This document shows positions 40,428-48,543 of a stretch of 64,000 nt of DNA, piece by piece; the first letter of the stretch is position 1, and every line of letters begins with the position of its first letter. Source of the stretch: Capillimicrobium parvum (GTDB lineage: Bacteria; Actinomycetota; Thermoleophilia; Solirubrobacterales; Solirubrobacteraceae); contig NZ_CP087164.1 in assembly GCF_021172045.1 (NCBI RefSeq), forward strand, positions 2,108,001 through 2,172,000, in the 5' to 3' direction. The notes under the pieces were generated by a model. The model worked only from the letters and a program-made list of their open reading frames with translations, had not been told where the DNA came from and searched no databases. Both the position numbers and the translations under genes were made by a program.

Positions 40428-41998
40428 GCGGCGCCCCCGCGCCCGACGTGAGCGCCGGCGGCGAGTCGCGCCCGCAGGACACGCCGATCCTGCAGGCCGA
40501 CGGCATCGTCAAGTCCTTCGGACGGAGCCGCGTGCTCGAGCACGTGTCGCTCGTCGTGCGGGCCGGGTCGGTGCACGGACTGGTCGGGGAGAACGGGGCC
40601 GGCAAGTCGACGCTCGGCAAGATCCTGAGCGGCGTCCTGCGCCCGGACGAAGGAACCATGCGGGTGGGGGGAACGCCGGTGGCGTTCTCCTCGCCCGCCG
40701 ACGCGCTGCGCGCGGGCGTCACGATCATGCAGCAGGAGCTGTCGCTGGCGCCGGACCTGACGGTGCGCGAGAACGTGCTGCTCGGCCAGCAGCCCTCGCG
40801 CTTCGGCGTGGTCTCGCGGCGGCTGCTGCGCCGGCAGTTCTCCGAGCTTCTCGACCGGACCGGGTTCGAGATCGACGGTGGGGCGCGGGTCGGCGCCCTG
40901 CCGATCGCCAAGCAGCAGGAGGTCGAGATCCTCCGGGCGCTGGCGCGTGGAGCGCGGGTGATCATCATGGACGAGCCGACGTCGGCGCTCTCGGCCCAGG
41001 ACGGCGAGCGGCTGCACGCCGTCGTGGGATCGCTGCGCGACTCCGGCATCGCGGTGATCTACGTCTCGCACTTCCTCGAGGAGGTGCTGGCGCTCAGCGA
41101 CGAGGTGACGATCATGCGCAACGGCCAGCGAGTGCGCACGGTCGCGGCTCAGGAAGCGACGATCGACACGCTTGTCACGCACATGCTGGGAGGAGCGCAT
41201 GACGCGAACTTCCCGCCTTTGCCGCCGGTCGCGCCCGAAGCGAAGCCCGTCCTCGAGGTCCGTGGCCTGCGCCGGCGGGGCCAGGAGGCCGGCGTCGATC
41301 TCACCGTTCGCGCAGGCGAGGTGCTCGGGCTCTTCGGGCTGGTGGGCGCCGGGCGCTCCGAGCTCGCGCACGCCATGTTCGGTGCGCTGGGCGGCGTCAC
41401 CGGTGAGGTGCTCGTGGACGGCCGGCCGGTCGACCTCTCGCGGCCGGTCACGGCGATGGCGTCCGGGATCGCCCTGCTGCCCGAGAGCCGCAAGGACCAG
41501 GGTCTCTTCCTCGGGATGAGCCAGCACCGCAACGCCACGATGGCGTCCCTGGACGACTTCTCCAGGGCGGGCTTCATCCGGGGCGATGTCGAGCGCCGCG
41601 CCGCGCGCGACGAGCTCGAGGCGATGGGGGTCAATCCCGTCGCGCTCACGAGCCCCGTCGGCGTGCTCTCGGGCGGCAACCAACAGAAGGTGCTGTTCGC
41701 CAAGACGCTGTTGCGCCGTCCGCGGGTGCTGATCCTCGACGAGCCGACACGCGGCGTCGACATCGGCGCCCGCCGGGCGATCTACGACATCGTCGTCAGC
41801 CTGCTGGCCGGAGGCATGGCGATCGTCCTCATCTCGTCGGAGTACGACAAGGTCGCTCAGATGTCACATCGCCTCAGCGTGCTGAGAGAGGGACGGATCG
41901 TGGAGAGCTTCGACGCCGGCGAGGTGTCCCATGACGCCGCGCTGGCGGCGGCGTTCGGCGTCTCGACCCAATCCAACTTCATCAAGGAAGTGACATGA
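40424..41998 (+). CDS. sugar ABC transporter ATPase with two ABC domains (RbsA/MglA type)
   Basis: The 524-residue protein has the duplicated ATPase of carbohydrate importers. The first domain has GLVGENGAGKSTLGKIL (Walker A), QQELSLAPDLTVREN, and VIIMDEPTSALS (Walker B). The second has GLFGLVGAGRSELAHAM, an expected degenerate Walker A, plus VLSGGNQQKVLFAKTL and VLILDEPTRGVDIGA. PESRKDQGLFLGMS is a typical inter-motif segment of this family. It energises the permease encoded next. GTG 40424 overlaps the previous stop (GTGA). Only one permease gene follows, so the channel is probably a homodimer. Confidence 0.93.
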   Translation: MSGAPAPDVSAGGESRPQDTPILQADGIVKSFGRSRVLEHVSLVVRAGSVHGLVGENGAGKSTLGKILSGVLRPDEGTMRVGGTPVAFSSPADALRAGVTIMQQELSLAPDLTVRENVLLGQQPSRFGVVSRRLLRRQFSELLDRTGFEIDGGARVGALPIAKQQEVEILRALARGARVIIMDEPTSALSAQDGERLHAVVGSLRDSGIAVIYVSHFLEEVLALSDEVTIMRNGQRVRTVAAQEATIDTLVTHMLGGAHDANFPPLPPVAPEAKPVLEVRGLRRRGQEAGVDLTVRAGEVLGLFGLVGAGRSELAHAMFGALGGVTGEVLVDGRPVDLSRPVTAMASGIALLPESRKDQGLFLGMSQHRNATMASLDDFSRAGFIRGDVERRAARDELEAMGVNPVALTSPVGVLSGGNQQKVLFAKTLLRRPRVLILDEPTRGVDIGARRAIYDIVVSLLAGGMAIVLISSEYDKVAQMSHRLSVLREGRIVESFDAGEVSHDAALAAAFGVSTQSNFIKEVT

Positions 41999-42984
41999 CC
42001 GGACTCGTCGGCGATGCGACTCAGCCTGGCCTGGGCCTGAACCCGAGACTCGTCTCGTGGCTGCGCGATTACTCGGTCGTTCTGATCGTCATCGCGATGT
42101 TCATCGTCATGTCATTCACGGCACCGAACTTCTTCTCGGTACGCAACGTGATGAACATCCTCGACCAGAACGCGCCGCTCATGCTCGTGGCGCTGGGTAC
42201 GACGTTCGTGATCATCGCCGGAGCCTTCGACCTCTCGTCAGGCCAGGTGCTCTCGTTGTGTGGGGTGTTCGGCGCCTGGTTCGCCGTTCAACTCGACAGC
42301 GCCGTGCTCGGCGTGCTTCTCGGGATCGCGGTGGGTGTCCCATGCGGGCTGCTCAACGGGTTCCTCGTGGGCAAGATCGGCGTCAGCTCGTTCCTCGCGA
42401 CGTTGGCGACGGGGCTGGTGATGGCGGGAGTAGCCTTGATGCTCACTCAGGGCACGAGCCTCGACCTCTCCAGCGACACGGCGTTCACCTGGCTTGGCTC
42501 GCATCGGTTCGGGGTGATCCCGGCGACCGTCATCGTCATCGCCCTCGTGTTCGTCGTGCTGTCGCTGCTGTTGACCACGACGAAGATCGGCCGCAACGTC
42601 TTCGCCGTCGGCAGCAATCCGGAAGCCGCGCGACTGTCCGGCATCTCGGTGACGCGCGTGATGATCTTCGTGTTCATCGTCGGTGGCGTCAGCGCGGCGA
42701 TCGCCGGCCTGATCATCGCCACGCGCACGGGGGTGGGCAACTCCTATGCGCCGGCCAACACCCTCACGCTGAACGCCATCGCGGCGGTTGTCATCGGCGG
42801 CACGAGCATCGTCGGCGGTAGCGGCGCCGTGTGGCGCACGGTGTTCGGCGTTCTGCTCCTGGCGCTGCTGCAGAACGCGCTGAACCTGCTCGACGTCGAG
42901 CCGTACTGGCAGCAGATCGTCTCTGGGCTGATCATCCTCTTTGCGATCGTCACCAACACCGTGACCGCGCGGTTGCGGGCCTGA
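41995..42984 (+). CDS. sugar ABC transporter permease (RbsC type)
   Basis: The 329-residue inner-membrane protein has eight to ten hydrophobic segments of the BPD_transp_2 family. They include VVLIVIAMFIVMSFTAPNFF, LMLVALGTTFVIIAGAFDLS, where the GAFDLSSGQ motif is diagnostic, and VVIGGTSIVGGSGAVWRTVF. The EAA-like coupling loop is FAVGSNPEAARLSGISV. ATG 41995 overlaps the ATPase stop (ATGA). The gene completes a three-gene importer (binding protein, ATPase, permease) with no catabolic gene for the substrate in the same operon. The 64 bases before tadA hold no recognisable terminator. Confidence 0.92.
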   Translation: MTGLVGDATQPGLGLNPRLVSWLRDYSVVLIVIAMFIVMSFTAPNFFSVRNVMNILDQNAPLMLVALGTTFVIIAGAFDLSSGQVLSLCGVFGAWFAVQLDSAVLGVLLGIAVGVPCGLLNGFLVGKIGVSSFLATLATGLVMAGVALMLTQGTSLDLSSDTAFTWLGSHRFGVIPATVIVIALVFVVLSLLLTTTKIGRNVFAVGSNPEAARLSGISVTRVMIFVFIVGGVSAAIAGLIIATRTGVGNSYAPANTLTLNAIAAVVIGGTSIVGGSGAVWRTVFGVLLLALLQNALNLLDVEPYWQQIVSGLIILFAIVTNTVTARLRA

Positions 42985-43048
42985 CGCAGCTCCATCGTCT
43001 CCGGGCGGTAGGGGGCGAGTTTCGGGCGGCCGCCGCACTACTGAGGGC

Positions 43049-44215
43049 ATGGATGCCCTGGAAGCCCTGGCCGACCGTCTGCGTGAGCAGCTGATCCGTC
43101 GTGCGGCGGCGGGGGAGGGTGGCGATCTGCATTCGCGGATTCGCGCGCTGGTCGACGTGGAGGCGGCGTTGCTGGACGTTTCGGCGCGTGAGCGGTTGGT
43201 GGAGTTGGTGGCGGAGCGGTCGTTCGGGTTGGGGCCGCTGGAGCCGCTGCTGCGCGACTCGTCGGTGGACGAGGTGATGGTCAACGGGCCGGGGGCGGTG
43301 TGGGTCGAGCGGCGCGGGCGGTTGGAGGCGACGGGGGTGCGGTTCGAGGGCGTCGCGGAGCTGCGCCACGCGATCGAGCGGATCCTGGCGCCGCTGGGGC
43401 GGCGGGTGGACGAGGCCGAGCCGCTGTGCGACGCGCGGCTGCCCGACGGCTCGCGCGTGAACGTCGTCATCGCGCCGCTCGCGCTCGACGGGCCGGTGCT
43501 GACGATCCGGCGGTTCCGGCGGCGCGGCCTTGCGCCGGACGAGCTCGTGGAGATCGGGACGTGGACGCCGCCGCTGCGCGATGTGCTCGAGCGGGCGATC
43601 GGCGCGCGGTGCAACGTGCTCGTCAGCGGCGGGACCGGCTCCGGCAAGACGACGACGCTCAACGCGCTGTCGTCGTTCATCGCCGATGGCGAGCGTGTCG
43701 TGACGATCGAGGACGCGGCGGAGCTGCGGTTGCAGCAGCCGCACGTGGTGCGCCTCGAGGCGCGGCCCGCGGGCGTCGAGGGCCGGGGCGAGGTCACGAT
43801 CCGGCGACTGGTGAAGAACGCGTTGCGGATGCGGCCCGACCGGATCGTCGTGGGGGAGGTCCGCGGGGCGGAGGCGCTCGACATGCTGCAGGCGATGTCG
43901 TCGGGTCACGACGGCTCGCTGTCCACCGTGCACGCCGGCTCGGCGGAGGAGGCGCTGCGGCGGGTCGAGACGCTCGCGCTCATGGCCGACGTCGGCCTGC
44001 CGCACGCGGCGGTCCGCGAGCAGGTCGCCACCGCGATCGACCTCGTCGTGCACCAGTCGCGCATGCGCGACGGGTCGCGCAAGGTCGTGGCGCTCAGCGA
44101 GGTGGTTCGGGTCGCCTCCGGGCCGGCGACGCGGGAGCTGTACGCCGTCCGCGACGGCCGGCCCGTGTGGCGCGCGGCGCTCAGCGACGATCTGGCACGG
44201 CGGCTGGCGGCGTGA
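43049..44215 (+). CDS. tadA: TadA/CpaF secretion ATPase
   Basis: The 388-residue protein is a type IV-pilus/type II-secretion-like ATPase of the Tad (Flp pilus) branch. The N-terminal domain has LGPLEPLLRDSSVDEVMVNG, the family signature. Walker A is GGTGSGKTTTLNAL at 194-207, and the Asp box is VVTIEDAAELRLQQPHVVRL. Walker B lies in RMRPDRIVVGEVRGAEAL, and GHDGSLSTVHA is the His box. It assembles a pilus or secretes through an inner-membrane platform, the two proteins encoded next. Its stop overlaps the ATG of tadB. A decayed copy of its 5' end lies at 29913, evidence of an older duplication. Confidence 0.92.
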   Translation: MDALEALADRLREQLIRRAAAGEGGDLHSRIRALVDVEAALLDVSARERLVELVAERSFGLGPLEPLLRDSSVDEVMVNGPGAVWVERRGRLEATGVRFEGVAELRHAIERILAPLGRRVDEAEPLCDARLPDGSRVNVVIAPLALDGPVLTIRRFRRRGLAPDELVEIGTWTPPLRDVLERAIGARCNVLVSGGTGSGKTTTLNALSSFIADGERVVTIEDAAELRLQQPHVVRLEARPAGVEGRGEVTIRRLVKNALRMRPDRIVVGEVRGAEALDMLQAMSSGHDGSLSTVHAGSAEEALRRVETLALMADVGLPHAAVREQVATAIDLVVHQSRMRDGSRKVVALSEVVRVASGPATRELYAVRDGRPVWRAALSDDLARRLAA

Positions 44216-45132
44216 TGGTGAGCCGGGCGGTGCTGCTCGCCGGCGGGGCCGGGGTCGTCGGCGTGCTCGCGGCGTGGGAGATCATCGTCGTGGTGAGCGC
44301 GGGAGCGGGCTCGCGCGGCGTCGCGCGGCTGCTCGCGCCGCTTCGGCGCGCGTCGACCTCCGGCGATGCCCCGACCGCGAGCGAGCGGCGGCGGCTCGCC
44401 GCACTGGCGGCGGCGACCCTGCTCGCCGCCGGGTGGATCGTGGGCGGACCGGTCGCGGCGGTCGCGCTGGCGGCCATCGCGCCGAGCGGGATGGGAGCGC
44501 TCGTGCGAGCGAGGCGGCAGCGCTGGCGGGCGCGGCTCATCGATGCGGCGCCGGTCGTCGCGCGGGCGCTGGGTGACGCCCTCGCCGGTGGGCACTCGAT
44601 CCGCGGGGCCGCGGTGGAGGCGGCCGAGAGCGGCGGGATCCCCGGTCCGGCCGGGGTCGAGCTGCGCCGCGTGGCCCACGCGCTCGCGCTCGGCGAGCCG
44701 ACCGACACGGCGCTCGAGTCCTTTCGTGCCCGCGCGGCCGCACCGGCGTACGACACACTGGTCGCCGCGGTCATGCTGCAGCGCGACGCCGGCGGCGACC
44801 TCGCGCAGTTGCTGCGCGACCTCGCCGCGTCGCTGGAGGCGGCGTCGCGGGTGACCCGTGACGCGCGGGCGGCGACGGCCCAGGCGCGCTTCACGGGAAC
44901 GCTGATCGCGGTGCTGCCGCTCGGCGCCGCGGCGCTGTCGGAGCTCGCGCAGCCCGGCTCGCTCGCCGCGCTGATGGGCTCGCCGATCACCGGGACGATG
45001 GTGGGGCTCGCGGCGGTGCTGCAGGTTGTGGGCCTGGTGGCGGTCCGCCGGCTATCGCGGGTCGCCGGCGGCCAGGCCGGTGCCGGGCGCCGTCGCGGAG
45101 CCGAGCGGCGCGGCCAATCAGGTCCGCCATGA
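44215..45132 (+). CDS. tadB: TadB-like type II secretion F-domain platform protein
   Basis: The 305-residue protein has an N-terminal pair of membrane segments (LLAGGAGVVGVLAAWEIIVV and LAALAAATLLAAGWIVGGPV). A T2SSF cytoplasmic domain follows, with LIDAAPVVARALGDALAGGH, LALGEPTDTALESFRARA and ATAQARFTGTLIAVLPLGA, and then a C-terminal hydrophobic pair. This matches TadB in order and length. The first codons read GTG ATG GTG; ATG 44215 is taken because it overlaps the tadA stop by one base, but GTG 44212 cannot be excluded. Its end overlaps tadC by four bases. Confidence 0.85.
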   Translation: MVSRAVLLAGGAGVVGVLAAWEIIVVVSAGAGSRGVARLLAPLRRASTSGDAPTASERRRLAALAAATLLAAGWIVGGPVAAVALAAIAPSGMGALVRARRQRWRARLIDAAPVVARALGDALAGGHSIRGAAVEAAESGGIPGPAGVELRRVAHALALGEPTDTALESFRARAAAPAYDTLVAAVMLQRDAGGDLAQLLRDLAASLEAASRVTRDARAATAQARFTGTLIAVLPLGAAALSELAQPGSLAALMGSPITGTMVGLAAVLQVVGLVAVRRLSRVAGGQAGAGRRRGAERRGQSGPP

Positions 45133-45968
45133 CGCGCTCGGTGCTGCTCACGCTCGTCGCGGGCCCCCTCGCGGTGCTCGGCGTGTCGGACCTGCTGATC
45201 GCGGCGCGCCAGGCGCGCGGAAGCCGCCGGCGGAGGCCGCGCGGGCGCGTGCTCGGGTTGCTGGCCGCGGTGGGGCGGCGCATCGGCGTCGTTCCGGCGC
45301 CGGGCGACCTCGAGGCGCGGCTGGCGGCGGCCGGCTCGGCGCTGGGGCTGTGCCCGGCGGACCTCATGGCGGTCAAGGTCGGGGCCGCGGTCGTGGGCGT
45401 GCTCGCGGCGCTGCCGCTCGCGGCGGGGGCGTCCGGACGCACGGGGCCCTTCCTCGCGCTCGCCGCGGGCGCCGGCGGCTACCTGGCGCCGGACGCGTGG
45501 CTGCGCCGGCGCCGGCGGTCGCGCATCACCGCGATGGAAGGCGAGCTGGGGGACGTGCTCGACCTGCTGCGGGTGTGCGTGCAGGCCGGCCTGCCGGTCG
45601 GTCGTGCGCTCGGGGAGGTGGGAGCGCGCCACGCGGGCGTGCTCCCCCGCGAGTTGCGCGCCGCCGCCGCGACGATGCGGCTCGGCACGCCGCGCGCGGA
45701 GGCCCTCGAGCGGCTCGGCGCCGGAGCCCCGCTGCCCGCGGTCGCCGCACTCATCGCCGCGATCGGCCGCAGCGAGCGTCACGGCGCGCCGCTGGCCCCG
45801 GCGCTCACCGCCCTCGCGGCCGACGCCCGGGCCGAGCAGGGCCGCGCGCTCACCGAGCACGCCGCGAAGGCCGCGCCGAAGATCCAGCTCGTAGTCGCCC
45901 TGCTGCTCGTGCCCGCCGTGATGCTGCTGGTGGGCGCGGCCGTGCTGCGCGCGTTCGGCGTCGCGTGA
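45129..45968 (+). CDS. tadC: TadC-like type II secretion F-domain platform protein
   Basis: The 279-residue protein is the second T2SSF platform protein of the Tad locus. LEARLAAAGSALGLCPADLM and two hydrophobic segments precede the F domain, which carries LGDVLDLLRVCVQAGLPVGR, LRAAAATMRLGTPRAEALER and TEHAAKAAPKIQLVVALLLV. The final hydrophobic segment runs to the end. It is transcribed with tadA and tadB. No pilin, TadE-like pseudopilin, prepilin peptidase or CpaB gene follows; the next gene is convergent. The machinery must therefore use parts encoded elsewhere. Confidence 0.85.
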   Translation: MTRSVLLTLVAGPLAVLGVSDLLIAARQARGSRRRRPRGRVLGLLAAVGRRIGVVPAPGDLEARLAAAGSALGLCPADLMAVKVGAAVVGVLAALPLAAGASGRTGPFLALAAGAGGYLAPDAWLRRRRRSRITAMEGELGDVLDLLRVCVQAGLPVGRALGEVGARHAGVLPRELRAAAATMRLGTPRAEALERLGAGAPLPAVAALIAAIGRSERHGAPLAPALTALAADARAEQGRALTEHAAKAAPKIQLVVALLLVPAVMLLVGAAVLRAFGVA

Positions 45969-45986
45969 GCATCGACCGTCGAGTTC

Positions 45987-46003
45987 CTCAGCCTCAAGCT
46001 GAG
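45987..46003 (+). terminator. hairpin after tadC
   Basis: CTCAGC and GCTGAG pair around the loop CTCAA, 18 bases after the tadC stop. The stem is short and there is no T run, so this is at most a weak terminator. Confidence 0.35.
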
Positions 46004-46107
46004 AACCTCGCCGGTCGGCGTGGGGTGGGGCGCGTCGGGGGTGGGGCGCGTTTGGGAGTGCGCGCGCCGGGAGCCCGGCGCGTCGAGGAGTGCGCGCGCC
46101 GGGAGTG

Positions 46108-46135
46108 GGGGCGCCCCGGCGGACCGGGGCGCCCC
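46108..46135. terminator. strong 12-bp hairpin between convergent genes
   Basis: Perfect arms GGGGCGCCCCGG and CCGGGGCGCCCC flank the loop CGGA. It stands 140 bases after tadC and 12 bases before the end of the convergent lipoprotein gene, so it fits a bidirectional terminator. A T tract is missing, as often in GC-rich actinobacteria. Upstream of it the motif GTGCGCGCGCCGGGAG occurs twice, at about 46057 and 46090. Confidence 0.6.
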
Positions 46136-46146
46136 GCACCGCATCC

Positions 46147-47724
46147 CTACTTCAGCGTGAGCACCAGCTTGAAGCGCTGGGTGTCACCGTCGCGCTTGGA
46201 GCCCGCGGCCACCGAGCCGAACTGCTGCAGGTAGGACCGCACCCGAGCGAATTGCGGATCGTCGCCCGCGCCGAGGCCGTCGGCCAGGGTCAGCACCGGC
46301 TGCACGTCGAAGAAGAACGTCGGATCGACGCCGCTCAGCGCGGCCGACGCCTGCTTGAACGAGGGGCTGTCCGACAGCTTCGACGTCGGCGAGATCGCCG
46401 CCTCGACCGCCTGCTTGCTGACGCCCGCGACGAACTTGTCGCCCGCGGTCACGAGCAGGATCGGGAACGGGAAGCCCGACGGGGTGACGGCGATGCCGTC
46501 GTCCGCGCCGGCCACGCCGGTCGCCGCGCTCACGTCCGTGGTCGGCGAGACCTGCGGGATCAGCCGCGCGATCTTGCGGATCGCGGACTTCGTCGCGGTC
46601 GGGTCCGACGACTGCACGACGAGGGCGCCGCCGATCTGCGCGATCGACGTCCCCCGCACGAACAGCCCGCCGTCGCCCATCCAGCTGAACAGGTCGCGCT
46701 CGAAGTCGATGCCGAGCTGCTGCTGGATCGTGTCGAGCTGGCCGCTGACGTCCGTGCCGCCGACCGAGCCGAGCTGCGTGATCTGCTGCAGGCCCGAGCG
46801 CAGGCGGTCGCCGATCGACGACACCCCGAAGCCGAGCCACGAGTCGCCCGGCAGCGCGGCGAGCGCCGCCGCGGCGTTGCCCGCCGCGGGCGCGTTCGAC
46901 GACTGCTTGACGCCGAGCGTCGCCGCGTCGATCGCGATCGCGTCCTGCGTGACGCCGAGCTTGGCGACCGTCGCGCGGCCGCCGCTGGAGGCGATCGCCT
47001 GGCGCACGCCGCTGAGCGTCTGCGCCGGGACGCCGCCCGAGCGGGCCAGGGCGTCGATCAGCCCGTTCGTCGAGACGTAGATCGTGCCGAGCGCGTCCTG
47101 CTCGCCGACCGACGAGAGCGCCGTGTTGTACTCGTCGTTCTGCGACATGTTCTCGACGCCGTCGCCGTTGACGGTGTCGACCACCGTGCGGAAGCCGCGC
47201 TCGCTGCCAGCGACGAGGTAGTCGCCGACGATGCCGACGGCCGTGTCGCCGTCGAGGCGGTAGGACGTGTCGTTGTAGGACTTGTCCTTGCCGCCCTTGG
47301 TCTGCTTGTCGATGAACGCCTGGGCCTTGTCGTTGTCCGAGGACGCGACGACGGCGGCGCCGACCGGGTTGTCACCGGAGAACGACGTGAAGAACAGGCC
47401 GGCGTCGTTGCCCAGCCACGGCTCGATGTCGTCCTTGAACGAGACCTTGTTGTCGCCCGACTCCAGGCCTTGGACGATCTTCGCGCCCGGGTCGTCGGTC
47501 TTGAGGATCTTCTTGAGAGCGTTCTCGGTGTTCGTCTTGAGCTCGCCGTCCGGCCGCAGCGTCGCCTGGATGTAGATGGGCGCGCTGGATGGAACCGCCT
47601 CGGCGGGGTTCGCGTCGCCGCTTCCGCCGCCGCTGCCGCAGGCGGCGAGGCCCAGCGCGACGGCGCCGGCGCAGGCGGCCAGCGTGGCTCGTCGCGCGCG
47701 GCGCGCGAAGGTTGTCTTGACCAT
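46147..47724 (-). CDS. DUF3352-like lipoprotein
   Basis: The 525-residue protein has a lipoprotein signal (RRARRATLAACAGAVALGL, then AACGSGGG with Cys as lipidation site). The mature part resembles DUF3352 proteins: VPSSAPIYIQATLRPDGELK opens it, GLFFTSFSGDNPVGAAVVAS and IVGDYLVAGSERGFRTVVDT follow, and the pattern repeats in the second half with ALAALPGDSWLGFGVSS and LVTAGDKFVAGVSKQAVEAA. The role of the family is unknown; it is exported and anchored to the outer face of the membrane. ATG 47724 starts the signal peptide, with AGGA eight bases upstream; a stronger GGAGG lies further away. It is divergent from the dcw cluster, sharing a 383-base intergenic region with mraZ. Confidence 0.8.
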   Translation of the reverse strand: MVKTTFARRARRATLAACAGAVALGLAACGSGGGSGDANPAEAVPSSAPIYIQATLRPDGELKTNTENALKKILKTDDPGAKIVQGLESGDNKVSFKDDIEPWLGNDAGLFFTSFSGDNPVGAAVVASSDNDKAQAFIDKQTKGGKDKSYNDTSYRLDGDTAVGIVGDYLVAGSERGFRTVVDTVNGDGVENMSQNDEYNTALSSVGEQDALGTIYVSTNGLIDALARSGGVPAQTLSGVRQAIASSGGRATVAKLGVTQDAIAIDAATLGVKQSSNAPAAGNAAAALAALPGDSWLGFGVSSIGDRLRSGLQQITQLGSVGGTDVSGQLDTIQQQLGIDFERDLFSWMGDGGLFVRGTSIAQIGGALVVQSSDPTATKSAIRKIARLIPQVSPTTDVSAATGVAGADDGIAVTPSGFPFPILLVTAGDKFVAGVSKQAVEAAISPTSKLSDSPSFKQASAALSGVDPTFFFDVQPVLTLADGLGAGDDPQFARVRSYLQQFGSVAAGSKRDGDTQRFKLVLTLK

Positions 47725-47980
47725 GGGGTTCCTGAAGCCTCCTGATTTCGGGAAAAGCGGACCGCGGCCCCGCGGCGGTCCGGGCAGAGCCCTTCGCATC
47801 CTAAAGCGGATCGCCCGGACAGAACGCCCCTTCGGCTGCAACGGCCCCTGCAGTCTGGACGGATGCACGGCGTCTTGCCATCGGGGAACCCCCTCGCGCC
47901 CCACGGCGACCCACCGGCTCACCCCCGATGGTCAAGCGACATCTGGGGGTCTGGCGCGGCCTGAGGGGCGGGTTGGTGGG

Positions 47981-48022
47981 GAAATGTGTGCAAGTGGGGT
48001 TGCGATGTGGAGGAAAGTGGGA
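47981..48022 (+). promoter_or_regulatory. phased GTGGG-type repeats upstream of mraZ, candidate MraZ operator
   Basis: Four related blocks begin at 47981 (GAAATGTG), 47991 (CAAGTGGG), 48003 (CGATGTGG) and 48013 (GAAAGTGG), spaced 10, 12 and 10 bases. MraZ binds arrays of TGGG-type (Escherichia coli) or AAAGTG-type (Mycoplasma) repeats with about one helical turn between them upstream of its own gene. The array here has that form and place, about 90-125 bases before the start. Autorepression of the dcw cluster is inferred. The remaining part of the 383-base gap (47725-47980) shows no gene. Confidence 0.55.
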
Positions 48023-48040
48023 TAGAACGCCGCTAGCGGA

Positions 48041-48077
48041 CCGGAGTGGAGGAGCTCCTCCCACTCCTCCACTCCGG
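48041..48077 (+). promoter_or_regulatory. two mutually exclusive hairpins in the mraZ leader
   Basis: Arms CCGGAGTGGAGGA (48041-48053) and TCCTCCACTCCGG (48065-48077) pair perfectly over 13 bases around an 11-base loop. The same region holds a 14-base palindrome, GGAGGAGCTCCTCC (48048-48061), which uses part of the first arm, so only one structure can form at a time. A third CCACTCCT copy lies just before the start codon region. An attenuator or protein-binding switch is possible. Confidence 0.5.
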
Positions 48078-48107
48078 CCCGAACCCTCTTTCCACTCCTT
48101 ATGACCC

Positions 48108-48542
48108 TTGGCCTTCCGCGGCACCTTCGACTACACGCTGGACGCGAAGAACCGGCTGACCGTGCCTGCCAAGTTCCGCGCGTCGCTGAGCGACGGCGTG
48201 GTGCTGGCCAAGCGGGTCGCGGGCTGCGTGGCGGTGTGGCGTCCCGATGACTACGACGCGTACATGCAGGCCGCGCTCGAGCGCTTCCATCCCATGTCGC
48301 CCGAGGCGGAGCAGCTCCAGCGCTTCTTCTCGGCCAACGCGCACGACACCGAGCTCGACTCCGCCGGCCGCATCATGGTCCCGTCCTTCCTCCTCCAGCA
48401 CGCCGCCCTCGGCAAGGAGGTCGTCGTCACCGGCGCCGGCATCTGCCTCGAGGTCTGGGACCGCGGCGCCTGGCAGGAGTACAACGCCCGCCTCACCGAC
48501 GATGTCGCGGCCATTCAGTCCCGCCTTGGCGATGCTGGTTGA
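48108..48542 (+). CDS. mraZ: MraZ, dcw cluster transcriptional regulator
   Basis: The 144-residue protein carries the two AbrB-like SpoVT/MraZ repeats. The first has FRGTFDYTLDAKNRLTVPAK, with DAKNR as the hallmark. The second has AHDTELDSAGRIMVPSFLLQ, with DSAGR. MraZ forms ring-shaped oligomers and represses its own operon by binding repeats upstream. The only start that keeps the conserved N-terminus is TTG 48108. The nearby ATG 48101 is in another frame. No Shine-Dalgarno sequence is visible, so translation may be weak or structure-dependent. It starts the dcw cluster and its stop lies two bases before the rsmH start. Confidence 0.93.
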   Translation: MAFRGTFDYTLDAKNRLTVPAKFRASLSDGVVLAKRVAGCVAVWRPDDYDAYMQAALERFHPMSPEAEQLQRFFSANAHDTELDSAGRIMVPSFLLQHAALGKEVVVTGAGICLEVWDRGAWQEYNARLTDDVAAIQSRLGDAG

Positions 48543-48543
48543 G

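Noticed and set aside
48101-48107. ATG at 48101 as the mraZ start
   Set aside because: It is out of frame with the conserved MraZ N-terminus; TTG 48108 is the only codon that fits.
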